Shown here piece after piece: positions 16,715-25,103 of a stretch of DNA of 56,427 nt. Both the position numbers and the translations under genes were made by a program. The notes below the pieces were generated by a model, which saw only the letters and a program-made list of their open reading frames with translations, was not told the origin of the DNA and did no database searches. Positions within the stretch are counted from its first letter, which is position 1. The number at the start of each line of letters is the position of its first letter. The DNA is taken from the NCBI GenBank assembly GCA_002317355.1, contig DCJC01000042.1:47373-103799 (forward strand), given 5' to 3'. Origin of the DNA: Prevotellaceae bacterium UBA1710 (GTDB taxonomy: Bacteria > Bacteroidota > Bacteroidia > Bacteroidales > Bacteroidaceae).

Positions 16715-17149
16715 ATGATTACATATTCTTCAGAAAACGTAAAGATGCCGAAGATTCGCAAGCGCGACACTTCTGCATGGATCAAGGAGGTAGCAAAATC
16801 CTACGGCCGTAAGATTGGCGAGGTAGGTTATCTGTTTGTTGACGACGAGAAGATTCTTGAAGTCAACAACGAATATCTCGGTCACGACTACTATACCGAT
16901 ATCATCACATTCGACTATGACGAGGGTGACCAGATAAATGGTGACCTCGTGATTAGTCTCGATACGGTGAAGAGTAATGCAGAGCTCTTCGGAAAGACCT
17001 ATGAGGAAGAGCTTTTCCGAGTTATCATCCACGGAATTCTGCACCTCTGCGGCATCAACGACAAAGGCCCTGGTGAGCGAGAAATCATGGAAGCTGCCGA
17101 AAATAAGGCTCTCGAATTGGCAAAAAGTGTTAATTTGTTAGCAAAATAA
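16715..17149 (+). CDS. ybeY: Endoribonuclease YbeY (rRNA maturation factor)
   Basis: Metal-dependent endoribonuclease for 16S rRNA 3'-end maturation and ribosome quality control. The 144-residue protein has the family core NxxYLGHDYYTDIITFDY and HGILHLCGINDKG (about residues 109-121). In most YbeY proteins the zinc motif is HGxLHLxGxDH; here the third histidine position is altered (INDKGPGER), as I recall for many Bacteroidota members, so a different third ligand must serve. It is separated from coaD by a repeat element and from the Lrp gene by its own promoter. Confidence 0.93.
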   Translation: MITYSSENVKMPKIRKRDTSAWIKEVAKSYGRKIGEVGYLFVDDEKILEVNNEYLGHDYYTDIITFDYDEGDQINGDLVISLDTVKSNAELFGKTYEEELFRVIIHGILHLCGINDKGPGEREIMEAAENKALELAKSVNLLAK

Positions 17150-17180
17150 GTACTTTTCTGCAAATTTTTCTATCAAAACG

Positions 17181-17211
17181 TTGCATAATTCAGGTTTATT
17201 GAGTACTTTTG
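17181..17211 (+). promoter_or_regulatory. Promoter of Lrp/AsnC gene
   Basis: TTG at 17181-17183, a 20-bp spacer and TACTTTTG at 17204-17211, 65 bp before the start codon. Confidence 0.65.
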
Positions 17212-17276
17212 CTTACAATTTGAGTCAAATACAAGACAACAAGTAAGAAGAACCTATTATTACTCTTTAAATAAAG

Positions 17277-17741
17277 ATGGAAAAAATTGACAGACTGGAC
17301 AAAAAGATTCTGAGCATCCTCGCTCTCAATGCGCGTATTCCTTTCAAGGACGTAGCAGCAGAATGCGGAGTATCACGTGCGGCTATCCACCAGCGCGTAC
17401 AGCACCTCATCGAGGATGGTGTGATTACTGGTAGTGGTTTCGATGTAAACCCAAAATCACTTGGCTACAGCACATGCACATACGTTGGTATCCGACTTGA
17501 GCGCGGCTCTATGTACAAGGATGTGGTAAAGCAGCTTCAGAACATTCCTGAGATTGTGGAGTGCCACTTCACTACAGGCCCTTACACAATGCTCGTTAAG
17601 CTCTATGTCCGCGACAACGAACAGCTCATGCATTTGCTCAACAACCAGCTGCAATGCATTCACGGCGTTGTCTCTACCGAGACACTCATTTCACTTGAGC
17701 AGAGCATCAAGCGCGAGATTCCAGTTCACGCAGAAGAGTAA
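17277..17741 (+). CDS. Lrp/AsnC-family transcription regulator
   Basis: Leucine-responsive-type regulator of 154 residues. The N-terminal helix-turn-helix (residues 5-60: LDKKILSILALNARIPFKDV then CGVSRAAIHQRVQHL) is followed by the ligand-binding RAM domain (about 70-145, with VECHFTTGPYTMLVKLY). Such proteins form octamers and respond to amino acids. The nearest downstream genes are peptidases acting on glutamyl or dipeptide substrates, which may be targets, but no operator can be named. Confidence 0.92.
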   Translation: MEKIDRLDKKILSILALNARIPFKDVAAECGVSRAAIHQRVQHLIEDGVITGSGFDVNPKSLGYSTCTYVGIRLERGSMYKDVVKQLQNIPEIVECHFTTGPYTMLVKLYVRDNEQLMHLLNNQLQCIHGVVSTETLISLEQSIKREIPVHAEE

Positions 17742-17851
17742 CCTGGGCGTTTCGTCCAGTTAATTAATAAGTCATAATTTATAATTAGACATAGCTTCTG
17801 CTACATCGGGAACTCCCGTCACCTAAATTTATTGCTTATTAATTACGAAGT

Positions 17852-19651
17852 ATGAACTTCTCACTAAACGAACTTTTAGTTTCAACCTACGGAAAATTTC
17901 CAGAGGTAGAACGCCGTCCCATCATTGGTATAACGGCAAACTATTCAGATATAGACGCCACGGTGCGTGATCGCTATTACAAGCAGATTATCAGCGCCGG
18001 TGGCGTTCCTGTTATTATACCTCCCGTTGCCGACGCAGCTATCATCACCGACACACTCGATAAGGTGGATGGTATTCTGCTTACCGGCGGAGGTGACTAT
18101 AACCCTCTCTGGTGCGGAGAAGAACCTTCGCCAAAGCTTCACAACATCAATCGTGAGCGCGATGCCGCAGAGCTTATGCTCACTCGCCTCGCCTACAACC
18201 GCCAGATTCCTATGCTCGGCATCTGCAGAGGTATTCAGACACTCGCAATGGCACTTGGTGGACATGTGGAGCAGGATATAACAGCCTCTCCCCCCGCCCT
18301 CCCCCGTAGGGAGGGAGCCGGTAGTACCACGGCCTTACCACTTATTAAGCATTCACAGGATGCAGATAGAGAAGAAGCTACACATTCGGTAATCGTTGAG
18401 GAAGGCAGTATGCTTTTCACTATCTACCAGGATAAAGTAATTTATGTGAACTCCTTCCATCATCAGGCAGTAGATAATCCAGGTTCCTTGTTCCGTGCAA
18501 CGGCTCATTCAAAGGATGGTGTCATCGAGGCAATAGAGAGTACTGAGTATAAGAACATTATGGGTGTGCAATGGCATCCTGAATGGCTCGGCAATGATGG
18601 TTTGCCTCTATTCAAATGGCTTGTTGACTCAGCCAGGGAATATAAGAAAGTAGGTGATCTGCATTCACGCATTCTCACTCTCGACACACATTGCGATACT
18701 CCAATGTTCTTCCATGAGGGTGTTGACTTCACCAAGCGTGATAGCAGAATACTCGTTGACCTCCACAAGATGACTGAAGGTCGTCAGGATGCAACTATCA
18801 TGGTGGCGTATCTTCCACAGCCAAAGGAAGGACAGACATTCTCTGATGTCAACGACCTCGGGCAAAGCACTCCTTCGGCTTATGCAGACTGCATCTTTGA
18901 CACGATAGAATCAACAGTTGCGAAAGCACCTCAATATATCGGCATCGCACGAACTCCAGCAGATCTCTATGCCAACAAGCAGATGGGCAAGAAGAGCATC
19001 ATGCTTGGCATTGAGAATGGCCTTGCCATAGAGCATAGCATCGATAAAATCAAACATTTTGCTGATAGAGGCATCGTCTATATCACTCTTTGCCACAACG
19101 GAGACAACGACATCTGCGACTCTGCTCGCGGTTGTAACACACACAATGGTGTATCCGAGTTTGGTGAGAAGGTGATCAAAGAGATGAACCGTTTAGGCAT
19201 AATGGTGGACATGAGTCATGCTGGCGAGAAGAGTTTCTATGACGCTCTTGAGATAAGCGAACAACCTATTGTCTGCTCTCACTCCAACTCACGCATCCTC
19301 TGCGACCATCCTCGTAACCTTACCAATGACCAGCTGCGTGCTATCGCCAAGAAAGGTGGCGTGGTTCACACGACATTCTATCACGGTTTCCTCCAGCAGG
19401 TAGGAGAAGCCGATATCCTCGATGGAATCAGGCATTTGGAGCATGCCATCGACATTATGGGTATAGACCATGTAGGTATAGGCACAGACTTTGATGGTGA
19501 CGGTGGAGTTCGTGGTATGCGTGATGCTTCAGACATCCAGCAGTTCACCCGCCAGCTTCTTCTTCGCCGCTATTCAGAAGAAGACATCGCCAAGATATGG
19601 GGAGGTAACTGGCTTCGCGTTATGACTGAAGTTCAGAAAAACAGATATTAA
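17852..19651 (+). CDS. Fusion: glutamine-amidotransferase-like (C26) and membrane dipeptidase (M19)
   Basis: A 599-residue two-domain hydrolase. Residues about 20-265 are a class I glutamine-amidotransferase-like gamma-glutamyl hydrolase of the PuuD/C26 type, with LLTGGGDYNP, the nucleophile in LGICRGIQ and the His/Glu pair in GVQWHPEW. Residues about 272-595 are an M19 dipeptidase with LDTHCDTP, VDMSHAG, PIVCSHSNS and GIGTDFDGDGG (metal ligands). Together they could open gamma-glutamyl bonds and then cut the resulting dipeptides. Residues about 145-158 (SPPALPRREGAG) come from an in-frame GC-rich repeat at 18284-18321. It is the first of three closely spaced plus-strand genes. Confidence 0.88.
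   Translation: MNFSLNELLVSTYGKFPEVERRPIIGITANYSDIDATVRDRYYKQIISAGGVPVIIPPVADAAIITDTLDKVDGILLTGGGDYNPLWCGEEPSPKLHNINRERDAAELMLTRLAYNRQIPMLGICRGIQTLAMALGGHVEQDITASPPALPRREGAGSTTALPLIKHSQDADREEATHSVIVEEGSMLFTIYQDKVIYVNSFHHQAVDNPGSLFRATAHSKDGVIEAIESTEYKNIMGVQWHPEWLGNDGLPLFKWLVDSAREYKKVGDLHSRILTLDTHCDTPMFFHEGVDFTKRDSRILVDLHKMTEGRQDATIMVAYLPQPKEGQTFSDVNDLGQSTPSAYADCIFDTIESTVAKAPQYIGIARTPADLYANKQMGKKSIMLGIENGLAIEHSIDKIKHFADRGIVYITLCHNGDNDICDSARGCNTHNGVSEFGEKVIKEMNRLGIMVDMSHAGEKSFYDALEISEQPIVCSHSNSRILCDHPRNLTNDQLRAIAKKGGVVHTTFYHGFLQQVGEADILDGIRHLEHAIDIMGIDHVGIGTDFDGDGGVRGMRDASDIQQFTRQLLLRRYSEEDIAKIWGGNWLRVMTEVQKNRY
18284..18321 (+). repeat. GC-rich palindromic repeat inside coding sequence
   Basis: GCCTCTCCCCCCGCCCT joined to CCCCCGTAGGGAGGGAGCCGG, in frame in the C26 domain. 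The same two halves flank a 33-nt hairpin insert in the intergenic copy at 32788-32858, so this is the same repeat without the insert. Confidence 0.75.
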
Positions 19652-19670
19652 TCAACAAGAAATATAAATA

Positions 19671-20657
19671 ATGAAAAGTAAATACATTCTCTTTGGTTTA
19701 CTCTTAATCTCATCTCTTTTCTATTCTTGCAAAAGCAACAAGCAACAGGTAGAAGAAGATGTAATACAGCTCGTAGGACCTACTTTCGTAGCAGATTCTG
19801 CCTTGGCATATTGTCAGGTACAATGCGACTTCGGTCCAAGAACCATGAACAGCAAGGCTCATGACCTCTGCGAGGAATGGATCATCAATAAGTTCAAGGG
19901 CTTCGGAATGGAAGTGGAGACCCAGAAGGCAGATCTCACTGGCTGGGATGGCACAAAGCTTCATTCTACCAATATCATAGCTCGTTTCAACCCACAGGCA
20001 GAGCGAAGAATCCTTCTTTGCGCTCATTGGGATTGCCGCCCATGGGCAGACAACGACCCAGACTCAACAAACTGGCAGAAACCTGTTCTTGCAGCAAATG
20101 ATGGAGCTTCTGGCATTGGTGTTATGCTTGAGGTAGCACGTCTTCTTCAGAACGATACAACACTTGCTATTGGCGTTGACTTCGTATGCTTCGATGCAGA
20201 GGATTACGGTACACCTCAGTGGGCAGAAAAAGGAGAAAATAGCGAAGATACATGGGCACTTGGAGCTCAATACTGGGCACAAAACCTTCCTGCAGAAAAA
20301 CGACCTCAGTATGGTATTCTTCTCGACATGGTTGGTGGACAAGGTGCTACATTCTATCAGGAGGGCAACTCTCTCAGATATGCTCCTCGCATTGTAGATA
20401 AGGTTTGGTCAGCTGCACGCCGTGCTGGATACGGAAGTTTGTTCGTAACTCAGGGTGGTGGCTATATTACAGATGATCATGATCCTGTGAACAAGGCTGG
20501 CATTCCTACTATCGACATCATCCCATATTATCCAGATTGTGAGCAGAGCTCATTTGGCCCTACTTGGCATACTGTGAATGATGATATGGAGCACCTTGAC
20601 ATCAATACGCTCAAGGCAGTAGGACAAACCCTTATCCAAGTCATCTATTCTGAATAA
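19671..20657 (+). CDS. M28-family lipoprotein, glutaminyl-cyclase-like
   Basis: A 328-residue zinc hydrolase-fold lipoprotein (signal then lipobox FYSC at residue 20), facing the periplasm. Metal-site motifs are LCAHWDCRPWAD, AANDGASGIGVMLEVARLL and VCFDAEDYG, matching the M28 group that contains Bacteroidota glutaminyl cyclases, which convert N-terminal glutamine to pyroglutamate. An aminopeptidase role is the alternative. It follows the C26/M19 gene by 19 bp and precedes dprA by 22 bp. Confidence 0.85.
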   Translation: MKSKYILFGLLLISSLFYSCKSNKQQVEEDVIQLVGPTFVADSALAYCQVQCDFGPRTMNSKAHDLCEEWIINKFKGFGMEVETQKADLTGWDGTKLHSTNIIARFNPQAERRILLCAHWDCRPWADNDPDSTNWQKPVLAANDGASGIGVMLEVARLLQNDTTLAIGVDFVCFDAEDYGTPQWAEKGENSEDTWALGAQYWAQNLPAEKRPQYGILLDMVGGQGATFYQEGNSLRYAPRIVDKVWSAARRAGYGSLFVTQGGGYITDDHDPVNKAGIPTIDIIPYYPDCEQSSFGPTWHTVNDDMEHLDINTLKAVGQTLIQVIYSE

Positions 20658-20679
20658 TAACCCTAACCTCGATAATCTC

Positions 20680-21798
20680 ATGGAAATACTCAACGCTATA
20701 GCTCTCACGATGCTGAAGCCGCAGATGTCGCCTCTTCAATTGATGACTCTTTATCAAGAAGCTGGTTCAGCTACTGCCATCGTGGAAAATAGGCATAATA
20801 TTGAAGATGTGATCCCGGAGGCAACGCCTCATCTGAAGCAGATTCTCTCCGGATTAGATAACGCTCTGATCCTCGCAGAACAGGAAATTAAATTCTGCGA
20901 GGCTCATTCCATCAAGGTGCTTCATTACGGTAGCAAAGACTACCCGCAGCGCCTTATGAACTGTGAAGACGCACCTATCGTACTTTACTTCTGCGGAAAC
21001 GGCAACCTCAATCCGGCAAAGGTCATAAACATCATAGGCACAAGGCAATGTAGTGTCTATGGACAGGATATTATCCGCCATTTCATCGAGGATTTGAAGA
21101 AAACACATCCCGAAATACTCGTTGTAAGCGGATTGGCTTACGGAGTTGACATCCAAGCTCATAGGAATGCTCTTAGGATGGAAATGGATACCGTAGGAGT
21201 ACTTGCCCATGGCCTTGATACCATCTATCCATCATTGCATCGCGAAACAGCAAAGCAGATGGTTACCCATGGTGGATTACTTTCTGAATATCCAAGAGGA
21301 ACACGACCAGAGAAACGCAATTTCGTACAACGTAATAGAATCGTAGCAGGAATGAGTGATGCAACCATTCTTGTGGAGAGTGCAGCAAAAGGTGGAGGCC
21401 TCATCACTTGCGACATAGCAAACAGCTACTCACGCGATGTATTCGCCTTTCCTGGCCTTGTTAGCGCACCTTATAGCGCTGGTTGCAATAACCTCATCCG
21501 TAGCCATAGCGCCCAACTCATCACTTCTGCTGAAGACTTCATCAAGGAGATGGGATGGGAGAATGAGCTCACCCTGGAGAGAGCCAAGAGCAAGGGAATA
21601 GAACGACAACTATTCCCGGAACTCTCACCAGAAGAGACCTTGATCGTAGAGGCATTGAAAAAAGGAGATTTGCACGTCAACGAAATCGCTATACATACAA
21701 ATCTCCCTATAGGAATACTAAAATCTGCCCTTTTCATGCTCGAGATGAACGGTGTTGTTCTCTCTATGGCGGGCGGAAGTTATCATTTGCTGAGCTAA
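20680..21798 (+). CDS. dprA: DNA-processing protein DprA
   Basis: Loads RecA on incoming single-stranded DNA during natural transformation. The 372-residue protein has an N-terminal helical part, the Rossmann-like core (IIGTRQCSVYGQDI, VVSGLAYGVDIQAHRNAL, RNRIVAGMSDATILVES) and a C-terminal winged helix (SPEETLIVEALKKGDLHVNEIA). Length is typical. It ends a probable three-gene operon. Other competence genes are not in the window. Confidence 0.95.
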   Translation: MEILNAIALTMLKPQMSPLQLMTLYQEAGSATAIVENRHNIEDVIPEATPHLKQILSGLDNALILAEQEIKFCEAHSIKVLHYGSKDYPQRLMNCEDAPIVLYFCGNGNLNPAKVINIIGTRQCSVYGQDIIRHFIEDLKKTHPEILVVSGLAYGVDIQAHRNALRMEMDTVGVLAHGLDTIYPSLHRETAKQMVTHGGLLSEYPRGTRPEKRNFVQRNRIVAGMSDATILVESAAKGGGLITCDIANSYSRDVFAFPGLVSAPYSAGCNNLIRSHSAQLITSAEDFIKEMGWENELTLERAKSKGIERQLFPELSPEETLIVEALKKGDLHVNEIAIHTNLPIGILKSALFMLEMNGVVLSMAGGSYHLLS

Positions 21799-21852
21799 TC
21801 GGAGATTTACAACCTCCACAACTTGTATCCAACTACAATCAAAAACCAATAG

Positions 21853-21900
21853 AACTCCAACTGCGAATTGGAGTTGGATTGGACTTCAATTGGAGCTGGA
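21853..21900. terminator. Hairpin and short direct repeats between convergent genes
   Basis: AACTCCAA and TTGGAGTT (21853-21860 with 21868-21875) form an 8-bp stem. It is followed by repeated GGATTGGA/TTGGAGCTG words. It lies between the ends of dprA and the M20 gene and may stop transcription, although no long U-run follows. Confidence 0.4.
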
Positions 21901-21945
21901 TTGGAGCTGCTTCGATGAATCATCAGAGGATTATACAGACGTCAA

Positions 21946-23004
21946 CTAATCTGAGATAAGCTTAATATAAGTCTCTATAGCATCTTTTATCTCCGAGATC
22001 TTGATGAACTCATTAGCACTATGAGAGCGGGAAGACTCTCCAGGGCCAAGTTTGAATGACTCCCAAGGCATGAGAGCTTGATCACTTAGAGTAGGAGAAC
22101 CGAATGGTGTCTTTCCCATTGCTACACAACGCTTCACGAGCGGGTGATCAAGACTTATCTTTGAAGAACGAAGATGATAGGAGCGAGCCTTACAATCGCT
22201 CTTGGTATGCTCATCAATAAACTTGAAGACTTCCTCATTATCATAGTTCTCATTGGTGCGGATATCAACAATCATCTTGCACTCATCAGGAATGACATTA
22301 TGCTGAGTACCACTATTCACAACCGTGAGGTTCATAACCGTAGGACCAAGGAAATCACTCACCTTCTGATACTTATAGTTTCTTATCCAGCACATATCGT
22401 CAAGTGCCTCATAGATGGCGTTAATGCCCTCTCCGCGAGCTGCATGACCAGACTTTCCGTGAGCCGTCATATCTATCACCATAAGTCCTTTCTCAGCAAC
22501 AGCAGGTTGCATTCCTGTAGGCTCTCCAACAATGGCAACATCTATCTTAGGCAACTTGTCAATCACGCTTCTGATGCCGTTGATTCCGCTTACTTCTTCC
22601 TCACAAGAAGCAAGATAGATGAGGTTATAAGGCAACTTCTTCTTGCTATTTACAAGTTCCCTGAACACCTGAAGAAGTGAAACCAGGCCACCACCGCAGT
22701 CGTTACTGCCAAGACCATAGAGAGTATCGTCCTCGATAGTTGGGGCGAAAGGATCACGTGTCCATGAAGCAACAGGCTTCACGGTATCAATATGCGCATT
22801 GAGCAGAAGCGTAGGACGATCTTCCAACCAATCAGGCGACTGAATCCAAAGATTATTTCCAACACGCACAGGCTTGAATCCATAGGATTCCATCGCCTCC
22901 TGCATGATGTCAGCAGCCTTGCTTTCATCACGGCTGACACTCGGAGTTGCTATGAGTTTCTGAAGAAGCAGAACTGCTTCCTGGGTAAGTTCTTCTGTTG
23001 TCAT
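21946..23004 (-). CDS. M20-family metallohydrolase (acetylornithine deacetylase-like)
   Basis: Di-zinc amidohydrolase of 352 residues. Metal-site motifs are LLNAHIDTVKP, GLGSNDCGGG and LASCEEEVSG, followed by the dimerisation domain (GEPTGMQPAVAEKG onward) and a late histidine in SRSHSANEF. The best match is the ArgE/DapE branch, which deacylates acetylornithine or a related acylated diamino acid. argB and speA lie 8-9 kb away, so an arginine role is plausible but not proven. Its -7 box faces that of the acyl-CoA ligase gene. Confidence 0.85.
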   Translation of the reverse strand: MTTEELTQEAVLLLQKLIATPSVSRDESKAADIMQEAMESYGFKPVRVGNNLWIQSPDWLEDRPTLLLNAHIDTVKPVASWTRDPFAPTIEDDTLYGLGSNDCGGGLVSLLQVFRELVNSKKKLPYNLIYLASCEEEVSGINGIRSVIDKLPKIDVAIVGEPTGMQPAVAEKGLMVIDMTAHGKSGHAARGEGINAIYEALDDMCWIRNYKYQKVSDFLGPTVMNLTVVNSGTQHNVIPDECKMIVDIRTNENYDNEEVFKFIDEHTKSDCKARSYHLRSSKISLDHPLVKRCVAMGKTPFGSPTLSDQALMPWESFKLGPGESSRSHSANEFIKISEIKDAIETYIKLISD

Positions 23005-23024
23005 GATTTCTTGTTTTGAGACTG

Positions 23025-23032
23025 CAAACTTA
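23025..23032 (-). promoter_or_regulatory. -7 box of M20 hydrolase gene
   Basis: The minus strand reads TAAGTTTG, about 20 bp before the start codon at 23004. No clear -33 TTG. Confidence 0.5.
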
Positions 23033-23127
23033 CATAAAAAATCGCAGATAAACTACTAAATTCCGCATTTTTCCACCAGAAACTCAAAAAAACACGTTTA
23101 TCATTTCCTTATTTCGACATTATTTAT

Positions 23128-23135
23128 TATTTTTG
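23128..23135 (+). promoter_or_regulatory. -7 box of acyl-CoA ligase gene
   Basis: TATTTTTG followed by CA, 29 bp before the ATG at 23165. No clear -33 TTG. Confidence 0.5.
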
Positions 23136-23164
23136 CATTAGAATATAAAATACCAAACTGAATT

Positions 23165-24973
23165 ATGCAGACAAAATGTCATCTTTCTCAACTTCCTTAT
23201 GCACAGGCTAAAAAATACGGCGACAGAACCGTATTTGTTTACCGTGAATTCGGCAGCGAGACCTGGAAGGAGATATCCTGGAAGGGTTTTGCCGAGAAAG
23301 TGAAGCGCGTTTCCAATGCGCTCTTAAGTCTTGGTGTACGCATTCAAGAGAACATTGGTGTATTCTCCCAAAACTCGGTTCAGTACATCTACACAGACTT
23401 CGGAGCTTTCGGTATCCGTGCTGTCACAATACCTTTCTACGCAACAAGTAGCGAGGAACAGATTCAGTATATCATCAACGATGCCTCAATACGCATTCTC
23501 TTCGTAGGCGAGCAGGAACAATACGACAAAGCACGCCGGGTGCAGGCTCTGTGTCCGTCCCTCGAACGTATTGTCATCTTTGATGATTCGGTTATCATGG
23601 CAGATCATGACGCCACATCCATCTTCTTCAAGGATTTGCTGAAGATGGCTGACGGATACCCTAACCAGATTGAGGTTGAGACTCTCTGGAAGCAAGCCAA
23701 CGAGGAAGATCTTGCCAATATTCTCTATACCTCAGGAACTTCCGGCGATAGCAAGGGCGTAATGCTCACATATTACCAGTATCACGCTGCGATAGAAGCT
23801 AACGACAAATGCGTTCCCGTCTGCGAGACCGACCGCGTCATCACTTTCCTCCCTATCACTCATATCTTTGAGCGTGGATGGGATTTCCTATCGCTTAGCG
23901 AAGGTGCAACGCTTATCATCAACACTAACCCACGTGAGATTCAGAAGTCGATGTGCGAGACACACCCTACCTGTATGTCTGCTGTTCCACGTTTTTGGGA
24001 GAAGGTATATACCGGCGTTCAAGAGAAGATTGACAATGTTTCGCCTTTCAAGCAGAAGATCTTCCGTGGAGCCTTGGAGATAGGACGTCGTCACAACATA
24101 GATTATCTCGCTAAAGGCAAGCGCCCGCCTCTCAGTCTTGCTCTGAAGTACAAGATTGCAAATAAGACTATCCTCTCCCTTGTCCGCAAGGAACTCGGAA
24201 TTGACAAGCATAACATCTTCCCTACCGCAGGTGCAACGGTTTCTCCAGAAGTAGAGATATTCGTCCATTCCATCGGAGTGAAGATGATAGTTGGCTACGG
24301 ACTCACAGAGAGCCTTGCCACCGTCTCATGCGACCATCGCGACGAGCCTTTCAGCATCGGTTCTATCGGGCGACCTATCGAAGGCATCGACATAAAGATT
24401 GGCGAGAATAATGAGATTCTGCTCAAAGGCCCTACCATCACAAAAGGTTACTACAAGCGCGACCATCTCAACAAGGAGGCATTTACCGAAGATGGATATT
24501 TCCGCACAGGAGATGCCGGCTACATAAAGAATGGCGAACTGTACATCACAGAGCGTATCAAGGATCTCTTCAAGACTTCTAACGGCAAATACATCGCCCC
24601 TCAGGCTATTGAGGCAAAACTCCTCGTTGATAAGTTTGTTGAGCAAATTGTCATCATAGCCGATCAGCGCAAGTTTGTTTCTGCCCTCATCGTACCAGCA
24701 TATTCTCTTCTCGAGGAATACGCACGCGAAAACGGCATTGCTTATAAAGGGCGCGAGGATCTTTGCTCAAACGTGATGATAATAAAGATGCTTACCGAAC
24801 GTATTGCCACTCTTCAGCAGGGCCTTGCAGGATACGAGCAGGTTAAGCGCTTCACACTCCTCACCAAGCCATTCACTATGGAGTCAGGTGAACTCACTAA
24901 TACTCTCAAGACACGTCGCAGCGTAATCTGCAAGAACTACGCAAAGGTTATTGAGGAGATGTATAAGGAATAA
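23165..24973 (+). CDS. Long-chain acyl-CoA ligase (AMP-binding family)
   Basis: Activates fatty acids with ATP to acyl-adenylate and then acyl-CoA. The 602-residue protein has the P-loop ILYTSGTSGDSKGVMLTY (about residues 189-206), FLPITHIFERG, the adenylate motif VGYGLTES and the hinge region YFRTGDAGYIKNGELYITER. It is of the long-chain FACL type that also includes eukaryotic ACSL-like ligases. The stop codon overlaps the first base pair of a 34-bp inverted repeat whose other arm abuts prfB. Confidence 0.92.
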   Translation: MQTKCHLSQLPYAQAKKYGDRTVFVYREFGSETWKEISWKGFAEKVKRVSNALLSLGVRIQENIGVFSQNSVQYIYTDFGAFGIRAVTIPFYATSSEEQIQYIINDASIRILFVGEQEQYDKARRVQALCPSLERIVIFDDSVIMADHDATSIFFKDLLKMADGYPNQIEVETLWKQANEEDLANILYTSGTSGDSKGVMLTYYQYHAAIEANDKCVPVCETDRVITFLPITHIFERGWDFLSLSEGATLIINTNPREIQKSMCETHPTCMSAVPRFWEKVYTGVQEKIDNVSPFKQKIFRGALEIGRRHNIDYLAKGKRPPLSLALKYKIANKTILSLVRKELGIDKHNIFPTAGATVSPEVEIFVHSIGVKMIVGYGLTESLATVSCDHRDEPFSIGSIGRPIEGIDIKIGENNEILLKGPTITKGYYKRDHLNKEAFTEDGYFRTGDAGYIKNGELYITERIKDLFKTSNGKYIAPQAIEAKLLVDKFVEQIVIIADQRKFVSALIVPAYSLLEEYARENGIAYKGREDLCSNVMIIKMLTERIATLQQGLAGYEQVKRFTLLTKPFTMESGELTNTLKTRRSVICKNYAKVIEEMYKE

Positions 24974-25102
24974 GCCTAACCAAGCCTTCCCAAAGGGAAG
25001 GATGTTCAAATGTAACTGAACATAAAGGAATAGGCAAGATATAAATTTGACAACAATAATACTATAATACATCCTTCCCTTTGGGAAGGCTTGGTTAGGC
25101 TT
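24972..25102. repeat. 34-bp perfect inverted repeat between acyl-CoA ligase and prfB
   Basis: Arms 24972-25005 and 25069-25102 are perfect complements, each itself containing the palindrome CCTTCCCAAAGGGAAGG. The left arm starts in the ligase stop codon and the right arm ends one base before the prfB ATG. No recognisable gene lies in the 63-bp loop. It may end the first transcript and shape translation of the next. Confidence 0.85.
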
Positions 25103-25103
25103 T

